Assembly (NCBI RefSeq): GCF_902499335.1
Contig: NZ_CABVQK010000003.1
Span: 434,001 to 498,000, forward strand
Length of the DNA stretch: 64,000 nt
Source: Burkholderia lata
Lineage (GTDB): Bacteria; Pseudomonadota; Gammaproteobacteria; Burkholderiales; Burkholderiaceae
Direction: 5' to 3'
Numbering within the stretch: the stretch's first letter is position 1; each line of letters begins with the position of its first letter. The notes beneath the pieces were generated by a model that did no database searches, was not told where the DNA came from, and was given only the letters and a program-made list of their open reading frames with translations. Shown one piece after another: positions 36,829-44,925 of this stretch. The position numbers and the translations under genes are program-made.

Positions 36829-38241
36829 TCAGATCGAACCGAACAGCGCGCGCGGCCGGTCCTTCAGCGTGCCGGCGAGAATCCGCAGCCCGTTGACGAG
36901 TTCGTCGCGGGTGGCCGGGCACGCGAGGTTGATGCGCACGCCGTGCTCGATTTCCGCGCGATCGACCGCGAACGTCGACGACGGCATCACGATCACGCCG
37001 CGCGCCTTCGCATTCGCGGCGAAGTCGTCAGCCCGCCACGGCGGCGGCAGGCGCAGCCACACGAACATGCACGCCGGGTCGGATTTCAGCTGGCCGGCCG
37101 GCAGCAGCTCCCTTGCGAGATCGACCCGTGCGCGGATCTCCGCGAGTTGCGCGGCCATGATCCGCTCGGCGGTGCCGTCCTCGATCCAGACCGTCGCGAT
37201 CAGCATCGACGTGGGGGCCGGCATCCATGCAGTCGTGCGCACCGCCTCCGCGCACAGGGCGACGCTGTCGCGCGGGCAGCTCAGGTAGCCGAGGCGCAGC
37301 CCCGGCGCGAGGATCTTCGACGTCGCGCCGATATGGAACGTCAGTTCCGGGCACAGCCCCGCGATCGCCGGCAGCCGGTCGCGCACGAGCGGGCCGTACA
37401 CGTCGTCCTCGATGATCGTCACGTGATGACGCCGCGCGATGTCGACGAGCGCCATCCGGCGCGCGAGGCTCATCGTCGTCACGGTCGGGTTCTGCAGGTT
37501 CGGCACGACGAAGATCGCCTTGACCGGCATGCGCTGGCAGATCCGCTCGATCTCGTCGGGCAGCAGGCCGTCGTCGTCGGCAGGCGCGCTGACGATCTCG
37601 AACTGGAACACCGGCGCGAGCGCCTTGAGCCCGTAATACGTGAGGCGATCGGCCACGATCACGCCGTCGGTGCCGATCAGGCTGTTCAGCACCGCGTACA
37701 GCCCGTGCTGCGCGCCGCTCGTGACGACCACCTGGTCGCGCGACGGCGCGAAGCCCGGCGCGGCCAGCCACTGTGCGCCGGCCGCGCGCGCCCAGTCGGG
37801 GCCCTGCGGCGGCTGGTATTCCTGCAGCGCGGCGAAACGCGGATCGTTCGGCAGCGTGCCGAACGTCTGCGCGAGGCTCGCGAGAAATTCGCCGGTCGCG
37901 GGACGGTTCACGGTCAGGTCGATCACGCCGTTGCCCGCCGCGAGCGACGCGCGCGCCGGCTCGATGCTCGGCATCGCGCCGCCGGTGACGAGCGAGCCGC
38001 GGCGTTTGCTGCCGATCACGAGGCCGCGCAGCTGCAATTCCTTGTACGCACGGGACACGGTCGACACATTGATGCCGAGCTCGGTCGCGAGCTGGCGCTG
38101 CGGCGGCAGGCGGCTGCCCGGCGGATACGTTCCGTTGCGGATTTCCTCCTCGATCGAGCTCGATACCTCGACATAAGTCGGCCGCTTCGCCTGCGCCGGC
38201 AGGCTGCTATCGCGCTCGCCGGAAAGTTTGTCTGATGCCAT
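36829..38241 (-). CDS. MocR-type regulator (GntR HTH fused to aminotransferase-like domain)
   Basis: 470 aa from ATG 38241; upstream ATGs at 38280 and 38310 are possible. The GntR HTH (YVEVSSSIEEEIRNGTYPPG, LATELGINVSTVSRAYKELQ) is near residues 15-80, followed by the aminotransferase-like part with PLP-lysine segment GATSKILAPGLRLGYL near residue 312. It is divergent from the DAO-type oxidoreductase and binding-protein genes and probably controls them, sensing an amino compound. Confidence 0.9.
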   Translation of the reverse strand: MASDKLSGERDSSLPAQAKRPTYVEVSSSIEEEIRNGTYPPGSRLPPQRQLATELGINVSTVSRAYKELQLRGLVIGSKRRGSLVTGGAMPSIEPARASLAAGNGVIDLTVNRPATGEFLASLAQTFGTLPNDPRFAALQEYQPPQGPDWARAAGAQWLAAPGFAPSRDQVVVTSGAQHGLYAVLNSLIGTDGVIVADRLTYYGLKALAPVFQFEIVSAPADDDGLLPDEIERICQRMPVKAIFVVPNLQNPTVTTMSLARRMALVDIARRHHVTIIEDDVYGPLVRDRLPAIAGLCPELTFHIGATSKILAPGLRLGYLSCPRDSVALCAEAVRTTAWMPAPTSMLIATVWIEDGTAERIMAAQLAEIRARVDLARELLPAGQLKSDPACMFVWLRLPPPWRADDFAANAKARGVIVMPSSTFAVDRAEIEHGVRINLACPATRDELVNGLRILAGTLKDRPRALFGSI

Positions 38242-38416
38242 TTGTCGCATGTGACCACACAAAAAGCGTTTGTCTGCCATTTTGACCTGTCCAGCGATTG
38301 TAGCCGACATCCCCTCCCCGTCAAACGTCAGCAGAAATGTCTGTTGAATCAGTCGGTTGGAATCGGGTAAACACTGGCGCCACACAATCTCATTTTGATT
38401 GCACACAAAAAATTAC

Positions 38417-38449
38417 TGTGTGATTCTTTATCTCAACTTTGTGTGAATC
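38417..38449 (+). promoter_or_regulatory. Direct repeat in the MocR/oxidoreductase divergent region
   Basis: TGTGTGATTC (38417-38426) and TGTGTGAATC (38440-38449) are near-identical direct repeats 23 bases apart, just upstream of the oxidoreductase gene. MocR regulators commonly bind direct repeats with such spacing. Further CACACAAAAA elements occur at 38255-38264 and 38402-38411. Confidence 0.6.
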
Positions 38450-38471
38450 ATGTGGACCGGAGGGGCGCGTC

Positions 38472-39701
38472 ATGGCGAATGTCGCCATCGTGGGTGCAGG
38501 CTTCATCGGGCTCGGCGCGGCGGCATGGCTGCAGCGCGACGGGCATCGCGTGACGCTGTTCGATCCGGACGGCGTCGGCCAGGGCGCGTCGTTCGGCAAT
38601 GCCGCGACGTTCGCGCCGTACGGCTGCGTGCCGGTGAACGGCCCGTCGGTGTTCCGCGACATGCCCCACTTCCTGTTCGCCGCCGACAGCCCGCTGCGCA
38701 TCCGCTGGCCGTACCTGCTGCACGGCGCGCCGTGGCTCGCGCGGTTCCTGCTCGCGTCGACACCCGCTCACCACGCACGCAGCGCGACCGCGCTGGCCGC
38801 GCTGCTGTCGCGCGCCGCCGACGGCTATGCGCCGCTGCTGGGCGCCTCGCGGCTCGCGGCGTTCGTGCGGCCGCGCGAATGCCTGTACCTGTATGCGCGG
38901 CAGGCGTCGTTCGACGCCGCGCAGCCGTCGCTCGCGCTGCGGCGCCGGCTCGGCGTGCCGTTCGAGACGCTCGACGCGAGCGCGATCCGCCAGCTCGAGC
39001 CCGCGCTCGCGCCGATCTTCACGCGCGGCGTGCTGTTCGTCGGCAGCTGGAATTTCTCCGATCCGTGCGGGTTTCTCGGCGAACTGTTCGCGCACCTCGC
39101 CACCGGCGGCGCGACGCTCGAACGCGTGCGGGTCGAACGGATCGAGCCCGCCGGCGACAGCGTGAACGTGCATGCGGGCGGTACCGTGCGCGCGTTCGAT
39201 CACGCCGTCATCGCCGCCGGCGCCCGTTCGCGCGCCTTCGCGGCCGCGTGCGGCGACACGGTGCCGCTCGATACCGAGCGCGGCTATCACGTGCAGTTCG
39301 GCGCGCATGAGTCGATCGTCACGCGACCGGTCGGCTGGGCCGAGCGCGGTTTCTACATGACGCCGCTCGACGAAGGGCTGCGCGCGGCCGGCACCGTCGA
39401 ACTCGGCGGCTTCGACGCGCCGATGAATCCGTCGCTCATCGCGCTGCTCACGCGTTCCGCACGCGAAGCCGTGCCGGCGCTCGGCACTCCGACGCGCAGC
39501 TGGCTCGGCTTCCGGCCGACGCTGCCGGACGGCGTGCCCGTCATCGGCCGCGCGCGGCGCAGCGCGCGGGTGATCCATGCATTCGGTCATCAGCATCTCG
39601 GCGTGACGCTCGCCGGCATCACCGGGCAAATCGTCGCCGACCTCGTCGCCCAGCGCGCGCCGCCGCTGGACCTCACACCGTACCGGGCCGCGCGATTCTG
39701 A
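38472..39701 (+). CDS. FAD-dependent oxidoreductase, DAO/D-amino-acid dehydrogenase-like
   Basis: 409 aa. N-terminal dinucleotide motif VAIVGAGFIGLGAAAWLQ followed by LFDPDGVGQGASFGNAATFA, as in D-amino-acid dehydrogenase DadA. The C-terminal WLGFRPTLPDGVPVIGRA and HAFGHQHLGVTLAGITGQIV segments are also characteristic. The ATG at 38472 has GGAGGGG upstream. It probably oxidises a D- or secondary amino acid at the inner membrane face. The following gene encodes a periplasmic amino-acid-binding protein. Confidence 0.9.
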   Translation: MANVAIVGAGFIGLGAAAWLQRDGHRVTLFDPDGVGQGASFGNAATFAPYGCVPVNGPSVFRDMPHFLFAADSPLRIRWPYLLHGAPWLARFLLASTPAHHARSATALAALLSRAADGYAPLLGASRLAAFVRPRECLYLYARQASFDAAQPSLALRRRLGVPFETLDASAIRQLEPALAPIFTRGVLFVGSWNFSDPCGFLGELFAHLATGGATLERVRVERIEPAGDSVNVHAGGTVRAFDHAVIAAGARSRAFAAACGDTVPLDTERGYHVQFGAHESIVTRPVGWAERGFYMTPLDEGLRAAGTVELGGFDAPMNPSLIALLTRSAREAVPALGTPTRSWLGFRPTLPDGVPVIGRARRSARVIHAFGHQHLGVTLAGITGQIVADLVAQRAPPLDLTPYRAARF

Positions 39702-39737
39702 CGCGCGCCGCGACTTCCACCCCTGCAAGGAGGCATC

Positions 39738-40889
39738 ATGAATCGTCGTAACTGGCTGGTATGGCTGGCCGTCTGCTCGATCGGCACGGTCGCGGCATCC
39801 GCTCAGGCCGCGGACCCGGAGACCATCAAGATCGGCTTCGCCGGCCCGCTGACGGGGCCCGTCGCGCGCGTCGGCAAGGATCTGCAATACGGCGCGCAAC
39901 TCGCGCTCGACGAAGAGAACGCGAAACATCCGACCGTGGGCGGCAAGCCCGTACGCTTCGTGCTCGACGTGCAGGACGACCAGGCCGATCCGCGCATCGC
40001 GATCCAGGTCGCGCAGAAGCTCGTCGACGACGGTGTAGTCGGCGTGGTCGGCCACTACAACTCGGGCTGCAGCATTCCCGCATCGGCCGTCTACCGGCAG
40101 GCGAACGTCGCGATGATCACGCCGGGCTCGACCAATCCGCAGCTGACGATGCAGGGCTTCAAGAACGTGTTCCGCACGATGGGGCACGACGGCGTCGGCG
40201 GCGTGGTGGCCGGCCGCTTCGCGGTCGAGCAGCTGAAGGCGAAGCGGATCGGCATCATCGACGATCGCACCGCCTTCGGGCAAGGGCTCGCGGACGCGTT
40301 CGAGAAAGGCGTGAAGGACGCGCACGGCAGCGTCGTCGGTCGCGAATACACGAACGACAAGGCCGTCGATTTTCGCGGCATCCTGACGACGATGAAGAGC
40401 AACAACATCGACCTGCTGTTCTTCGGCGGACTCGACGAGCAAGGCGCGATGCTCGTCAAGCAGATGCGCTCGCTCGGCATCCGCGCGCAACTGTTCGGCG
40501 CCGGCGCACTGAAAAGCAATGCATTCCTGAAGATCGCCGGCACCTCGGGCGAAGGCACGCAGGATCTCGAACCGGGGCCGGCGCTCGACAAGCTGCCGTC
40601 GGCCGTCGCGTTCGCGCAGCGCTACAAGGCGCGCTTCAACCAGGACGTCGAGCTGTATGCGCCGTTCGCGTACGACGCGGCGCTCGCAATGATCGCGGCG
40701 ATCCACAAGGCCGATTCGACCGACCGCGCCAAGATCGTCGCGAGCCTGCCCGGCGTATCGGTCACCGGCGTGACCGGGAAGATCTCGTTCGACGAGCGCG
40801 GCGACCTGATCAAGCCGCCGTACACGCTGTTTCGCGTCGAACAGGGACAGTGGCACAGCATCCGTACGGTCGGCGGCGCGTCGAACTGA
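39738..40889 (+). CDS. Branched-chain amino-acid-type ABC substrate-binding protein (LivK-like)
   Basis: 383 aa with a Sec signal peptide (cleavage likely after ASAQA, residue ~24). The mature protein starts ETIKIGFAGPLTGPVARVGK, the leucine/isoleucine/valine-binding family start, and has YNSGCSIPASAVY and TPGSTNPQLTMQG segments that line the amino-acid pocket. AAGGAGG precedes the ATG. No permease or ATPase genes are adjacent, so it must share another transporter. Pairing with the oxidoreductase suggests uptake of that enzyme's substrate. Confidence 0.92.
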   Translation: MNRRNWLVWLAVCSIGTVAASAQAADPETIKIGFAGPLTGPVARVGKDLQYGAQLALDEENAKHPTVGGKPVRFVLDVQDDQADPRIAIQVAQKLVDDGVVGVVGHYNSGCSIPASAVYRQANVAMITPGSTNPQLTMQGFKNVFRTMGHDGVGGVVAGRFAVEQLKAKRIGIIDDRTAFGQGLADAFEKGVKDAHGSVVGREYTNDKAVDFRGILTTMKSNNIDLLFFGGLDEQGAMLVKQMRSLGIRAQLFGAGALKSNAFLKIAGTSGEGTQDLEPGPALDKLPSAVAFAQRYKARFNQDVELYAPFAYDAALAMIAAIHKADSTDRAKIVASLPGVSVTGVTGKISFDERGDLIKPPYTLFRVEQGQWHSIRTVGGASN

Positions 40890-40919
40890 TCGACGCCGAG
40901 CAGTCGGCAGCAGGCGGCG

Positions 40920-41831
40920 TCACCGCGCCGCCTGCTGCCGCTGCACCTCCTGCGCTTTCATCTGCATATACGCGCCGCGCTCGACCTCGTGCAGTTGCTG
41001 CGGATACTGCTCGGTCGCGTCGAACCAGCGCGCAAGGCGCTGGTCGAGCGGCTTGTCGAGCGTCGCCAGATACGTGTCGATCGCGAGGTAGTAGCGCATC
41101 GTGTTGCGCTCCAGCAGCCCGCGCACGCCGCCGATGTACTGCGGCTGCGCGGCCGATCCGCCGCTGACGGTCGTGAAGCCGACCTTGTCGCTGCCGACGG
41201 TCGCGAGGTAAGTCTTCATCGCCATACGGCCCACCGTGCCGAAGCCATATGAATACGTGAGATGCAGGAACGTGCGCGACCCGCCGACCGGCACGGCCTC
41301 CAGCGCGATCCGGTAATCCTTCGTGCCCATCGGGCCGCTGTCGGCGGTCAGGTCGACCTGGAAATAGTCGGGCGTCGCGGCCGCCACGCGATAGCGGAAC
41401 TGCACGCGATAGGTGTCCGGCAGCTTCTGCTGGATCTTGCGTCCGAGGTTCACGTCGAGCACCGGGCCGTTGCTGCCGGTCGACGCATGGCAATACTTCG
41501 TGTTCAGGTGCAGGATCAGCACCGCGCACCAGTTCGCGGGGCCCTGCGCGGGATCGTCGAGCTGGCCGTTCACGACCGCGTACGGATAGTCGACCACCGC
41601 ATAGATGTCGCCCTTCAGCGACGACGACGCTTCCGCCGATTCGAGGACCAGCGGCCGATGAAACGCGTTGTCCTTCAGTTGCGGGCCGAGGCTGCGGTAA
41701 CGCTCGAGCAGCGTCGCCGCATCGTCCGCGCCGAACGACAGCGCGCTCCAGCCGACGCACAGGGCCGCGACGAGCGCGTGCCAGGCGCGGCGAGCAAGCC
41801 TCGTGCCGCGCGGATGTCCGGATGTCTTCAT
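40920..41831 (-). CDS. Secreted protein of unknown function (303 aa)
   Basis: From ATG 41831 (GGGAG upstream) it has a signal peptide: a charged N-terminus, then HALVAALCVGWSALSFGA with cleavage before DDAATLLE. The mature part (VYAVVDYPYAVVNGQL-like stretch here DIYAVVDYPYAVVNGQLDDP, YRIALEAVPVGGSRTFLHL, Lys-rich end) suggests a beta-rich START-like cavity, but I do not recognise a family with confidence. It is convergent with the binding-protein gene. Confidence 0.75.
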   Translation of the reverse strand: MKTSGHPRGTRLARRAWHALVAALCVGWSALSFGADDAATLLERYRSLGPQLKDNAFHRPLVLESAEASSSLKGDIYAVVDYPYAVVNGQLDDPAQGPANWCAVLILHLNTKYCHASTGSNGPVLDVNLGRKIQQKLPDTYRVQFRYRVAAATPDYFQVDLTADSGPMGTKDYRIALEAVPVGGSRTFLHLTYSYGFGTVGRMAMKTYLATVGSDKVGFTTVSGGSAAQPQYIGGVRGLLERNTMRYYLAIDTYLATLDKPLDQRLARWFDATEQYPQQLHEVERGAYMQMKAQEVQRQQAAR

Positions 41832-41920
41832 TCTTGTGCTCCCGCCTGGCGCGCGAGGGTCGCGCACATGTGTCACAGAATACGCCTGGCCGCAGCGCAA
41901 CATTGCACGCGAGCGAGCCG

Positions 41921-42244
41921 TTATCGGCTCCGCTTGACCGGCACCGGCAACTGCGCGGCGGTGATCCGGATCAGTGCCGACAGCCACTCGCGATCGTCCC
42001 AGCGCTCGCCGGAGATGACGAGATGCGGCTTCGCGCCCGGATACGGCGGCCCCTCTTCGCAGTCACCGAGAAACGCGCGGCCTTCGGGCGTCGGCTTGAC
42101 GAACAGCCGATCGTCGCAGACGAGCGCGGCCATCTTGCCGTCGCAATAAATACCGTATTCGCCGAACATCTTGCGCGCCGATACCGTGCCGGCCGCCGCC
42201 ATCTGCTCGACGATGAAATCCACTGTGCTTTGGCTCGATGCCAT
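41921..42244 (-). CDS. TfoX/Sxy N-terminal-domain protein
   Basis: 107 aa. ARKMFGEYGIYCDGKMAALV is the TfoX N-terminal signature; the usual C-terminal TfoX domain is absent, as in many stand-alone members of proteobacteria. TfoX/Sxy proteins take part in competence control in some gamma-proteobacteria; the role of the single-domain form is unclear. AGGGAG lies upstream of the ATG. Confidence 0.88.
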   Translation of the reverse strand: MASSQSTVDFIVEQMAAAGTVSARKMFGEYGIYCDGKMAALVCDDRLFVKPTPEGRAFLGDCEEGPPYPGAKPHLVISGERWDDREWLSALIRITAAQLPVPVKRSR

Positions 42245-42529
42245 TCGCTGCTCCCTGAAAAATAGTTATGACCCTGGCGTGCTCCGGACCGTTCCGCCTG
42301 ATTGCGGATACGCTGCGGTGCGTCATCCGTTGGTCGGTGGAGCGCGCACTCAGGCACGTGCCCTCACGATCGCCCGCCCCTTCCTGACATCCCTGACAGT
42401 TGCATTACGGCGCGGTGAATCGTCCAATAGCGCTTCACGAAAATCGTGCTTCGCCGACGTGCCGGGAGAGCGGCACGGGCCAGCCGCCCGGATCGCGGCG
42501 CGCCTCGAAGCATCTCTGCAAGGAACCCG

Positions 42530-43072
42530 ATGAGCGTATCCGACACATCCATTGCCGGCGCAACCGTCCCCGCCGTTCGCGAAACCTGGCAACGCGTCGA
42601 AAGCTGGATCGCCGCAGATCCGGCACGCCTGCCCGGCGGACTCAACGGGCCAGCCCCGGAGCACGCGATCGCCGCATTGCACGCCGCGCTGGGCGCGACG
42701 CTGCCGGACGACCTGCTGGAAAGCCTCCGGCTGCACGACGGACAAGCCGATCCGGACGCCGTCTTCGCCGATATCGACGCATTGCTGAGCGCGCACGAAA
42801 TCCTCGCGCAATGGTCGATCTGGAACAAGCTCGTGTCCGGCGGCGACTTCGACGACATGACGTCCGACCCCGCCGCCGGCATCCGCGACGACTGGTACAA
42901 CCTCAAGTGGATTCCGTTCACGCACGACGGCAGCGGCAATCATCTGTGCGTCGACCTCGATCCCGCGGAAGGCGGCACGGTCGGGCAAGTGATCCGGGTC
43001 TGGCATGACGACGAACAGCGCGAACACGTCGCCTCCAGTTTTGCGGAATGGCTCGCCCGCGTGGCTGCGTAG
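42530..43072 (+). CDS. SMI1/KNR4 (SUKH) family protein
   Basis: 180 aa. WQRVESWIAADPARLPGGLN, ALHAALGATLPDDLLESLRL and the C-terminal GNHLCVDLDPAEGGTVGQVI are the SUKH-1 pattern, including the WIPFTHDGSGN turn. AAGGA precedes the ATG. SUKH proteins often neutralise nuclease or deaminase toxins of contact-dependent systems, but no toxin gene is adjacent. A truncated relative lies at 19282-19461. Confidence 0.88.
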   Translation: MSVSDTSIAGATVPAVRETWQRVESWIAADPARLPGGLNGPAPEHAIAALHAALGATLPDDLLESLRLHDGQADPDAVFADIDALLSAHEILAQWSIWNKLVSGGDFDDMTSDPAAGIRDDWYNLKWIPFTHDGSGNHLCVDLDPAEGGTVGQVIRVWHDDEQREHVASSFAEWLARVAA

Positions 43073-43155
43073 CGTGACGATCCGGCCGGCGCCTGAGCGG
43101 CCGGCGACCACGGAACAACGCATCGCGTTCCGTCGCCGATCGCGGCCACGCCCGT

Positions 43156-44088
43156 CTACGAACGCAATACCGACGGCGCAACGCCCAGCCAGCGGTGAAA
43201 ACTGCGCCGCATGTTCTCCGTGTCGCCGAACCCGCACTCGTTCGCCACGCGCTGCAGCGACGGCGCACCGCTTTCCAGCGCGGCGCGGGCGGCCTCCACG
43301 CGCAGTTTCTCGACGGCCTTGGCCGGCGTGAGGCCGGTTTCCGTCTGGAACGCCCGCGCGAACTGACGCGGGCTCATGCACGCCTGCTCGGCCAGGTCGC
43401 TCACGCGCAAGCGCGCGCCGAGATTGCGGCGAATGTAGTCGAGCAACGGCTTGAAGCGCCCTTGCGCGCTGTCGAGTTCGATCAGCGCCGAGAATTGCGA
43501 CTGCCCGCCGGGGCGCCGGTAGTACACGACCAGCCGTTTCGCGACCGCGCGCGCGAGCCGCTCGCCGCGATCCTCGCCGATCAGCGCGAGCGTCAGGTCG
43601 ATGCCGGCCGTGATGCCGGCGCTCGTCCAGAACGGCCCGTCATTCACGTAGATGCGGTCGAGCGCCAGCCGCACCTGCGGAAACGCCTGCGCGAAGCGCT
43701 CGCCGCAGCCCCAGTGCGTGGTCGCGAGCCGGCCGTCCAGCACACCGGCCGCGGCCAGCAGCAGGCTGCCCGAACACACACTCGCCACGCGGATGCCGCG
43801 CGCCGCACAGCGCCGGACGAACGCGCACGTCGCTTCGTCGGCCATCGCTGCATCGACGCCATCGCCGCCCGCGACCAGCAACGTATCGACGTCCGCCGCC
43901 TCCGGCAACGGCTCGGCGTGCCAGCTCACGCCCGACGAACTGCGGACCAGCCCCGGCTGCGCCGCGACGATGCGAACCGAGTAATACGGCGTGCGCGCGT
44001 AGTCGGCCATCTCGAACGCGGAGACGGGCCCGGCGGCATCGAGCAACTGGAAGCCGGGATACACGAGCATGGCGACGCGATGGGTCAT
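43156..44088 (-). CDS. GlxA-type regulator (DJ-1/PfpI domain plus AraC HTH)
   Basis: 310 aa. The N-terminal DJ-1/PfpI domain has the nucleophile-elbow-like VCSGSLLLAAAGVLDGRLAT near residue 104. The C-terminal AraC domain has LAEQACMSPRQFARAFQTET and VANECGFGDTENMRRSFHRW. It is divergent from a DJ-1/PfpI enzyme gene with an 84-base gap and is its probable regulator. The effector is unknown. Confidence 0.92.
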   Translation of the reverse strand: MTHRVAMLVYPGFQLLDAAGPVSAFEMADYARTPYYSVRIVAAQPGLVRSSSGVSWHAEPLPEAADVDTLLVAGGDGVDAAMADEATCAFVRRCAARGIRVASVCSGSLLLAAAGVLDGRLATTHWGCGERFAQAFPQVRLALDRIYVNDGPFWTSAGITAGIDLTLALIGEDRGERLARAVAKRLVVYYRRPGGQSQFSALIELDSAQGRFKPLLDYIRRNLGARLRVSDLAEQACMSPRQFARAFQTETGLTPAKAVEKLRVEAARAALESGAPSLQRVANECGFGDTENMRRSFHRWLGVAPSVLRS

Positions 44089-44172
44089 GGCAGAAAGTGC
44101 GGGAGAAATGACATTGCGACGGACGGCGCGCGGCCCGATGCTACAGGCCGTTCATGTCTTCGGGAGCTCGTG

Positions 44173-44889
44173 ATGGCCACCACGCCGTTCGTCGTCGTAT
44201 TCGCATTGTTCGATCGTGTCACGCAGCTCGATTTCACCGGGCCGGACGAAGTGTTCTGGCGTCTTCCGGGTGCGCGGATTCGGCGGGCCTCGGTGCACGG
44301 TGGATCGATACATGCGGACAGCGGCCTGGCCATCGCGGAGGTCGAGCGGCTCGCCGACATCGCGCACGCCGATCTCGTCTGCGTGCCGGGCGGACTCGGC
44401 GTGATCGACGCGATCGCCGACGACGCGTTCATCCGCGAGGTGCGCCGGCTCGCGCTTGGCGCCCGCTATGTTACCTCCGTGTGCAGCGGGTCGCTGGTGC
44501 TCGGCGCGGCCGGGTTACTGCAAGGCCGCCGGGCCGCCTGCCATTGGGCGTGGCGTGACCTGCTGGCGCCGTTCGGCGCGATTGTCGACGACGGCCGCGT
44601 GGTGCGTGACGGCCCGGTCATCACGGGCGGCGGCGTCACCGCCGGCATCGACATGGCGCTCGCGGTGATGGCCGACATCGCCGGCCCGACCTACGCGCAA
44701 GCGGTGCAGCTCGGCATCGAATACGCGCCCGAGCCGCCGTTCGACTGCGGACGTCCGGAGCGGGCCGCGCCCGACATACTCGCGTCGGTGTCCGCGCTGT
44801 TCGAGCGCGTGCGGCCCGATCGTCATGCGGTCGTGGCGCGTGCGGCGCAGAACCTCCCGCAGCCGGACACGAGCCGGCAGGCGACTTGA
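44173..44889 (+). CDS. DJ-1/PfpI-family protein, isonitrile-hydratase-like
   Basis: 238 aa. FALFDRVTQLDFTGPDEVFW at the start and the cysteine elbow SVCSGSLVLGAAGLLQGRRA near residue 100, followed by CHW, match the isonitrile hydratase (InhA)/glutaminase-like branch of DJ-1/PfpI. GGGAG precedes the ATG. InhA of Pseudomonas hydrates isonitriles to N-substituted formamides, but this activity is only a suggestion here. Confidence 0.87.
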   Translation: MATTPFVVVFALFDRVTQLDFTGPDEVFWRLPGARIRRASVHGGSIHADSGLAIAEVERLADIAHADLVCVPGGLGVIDAIADDAFIREVRRLALGARYVTSVCSGSLVLGAAGLLQGRRAACHWAWRDLLAPFGAIVDDGRVVRDGPVITGGGVTAGIDMALAVMADIAGPTYAQAVQLGIEYAPEPPFDCGRPERAAPDILASVSALFERVRPDRHAVVARAAQNLPQPDTSRQAT

Positions 44890-44925
44890 CGTGCAGGCAG
44901 CCGCTGCCCGATCGGCACGACGCGG

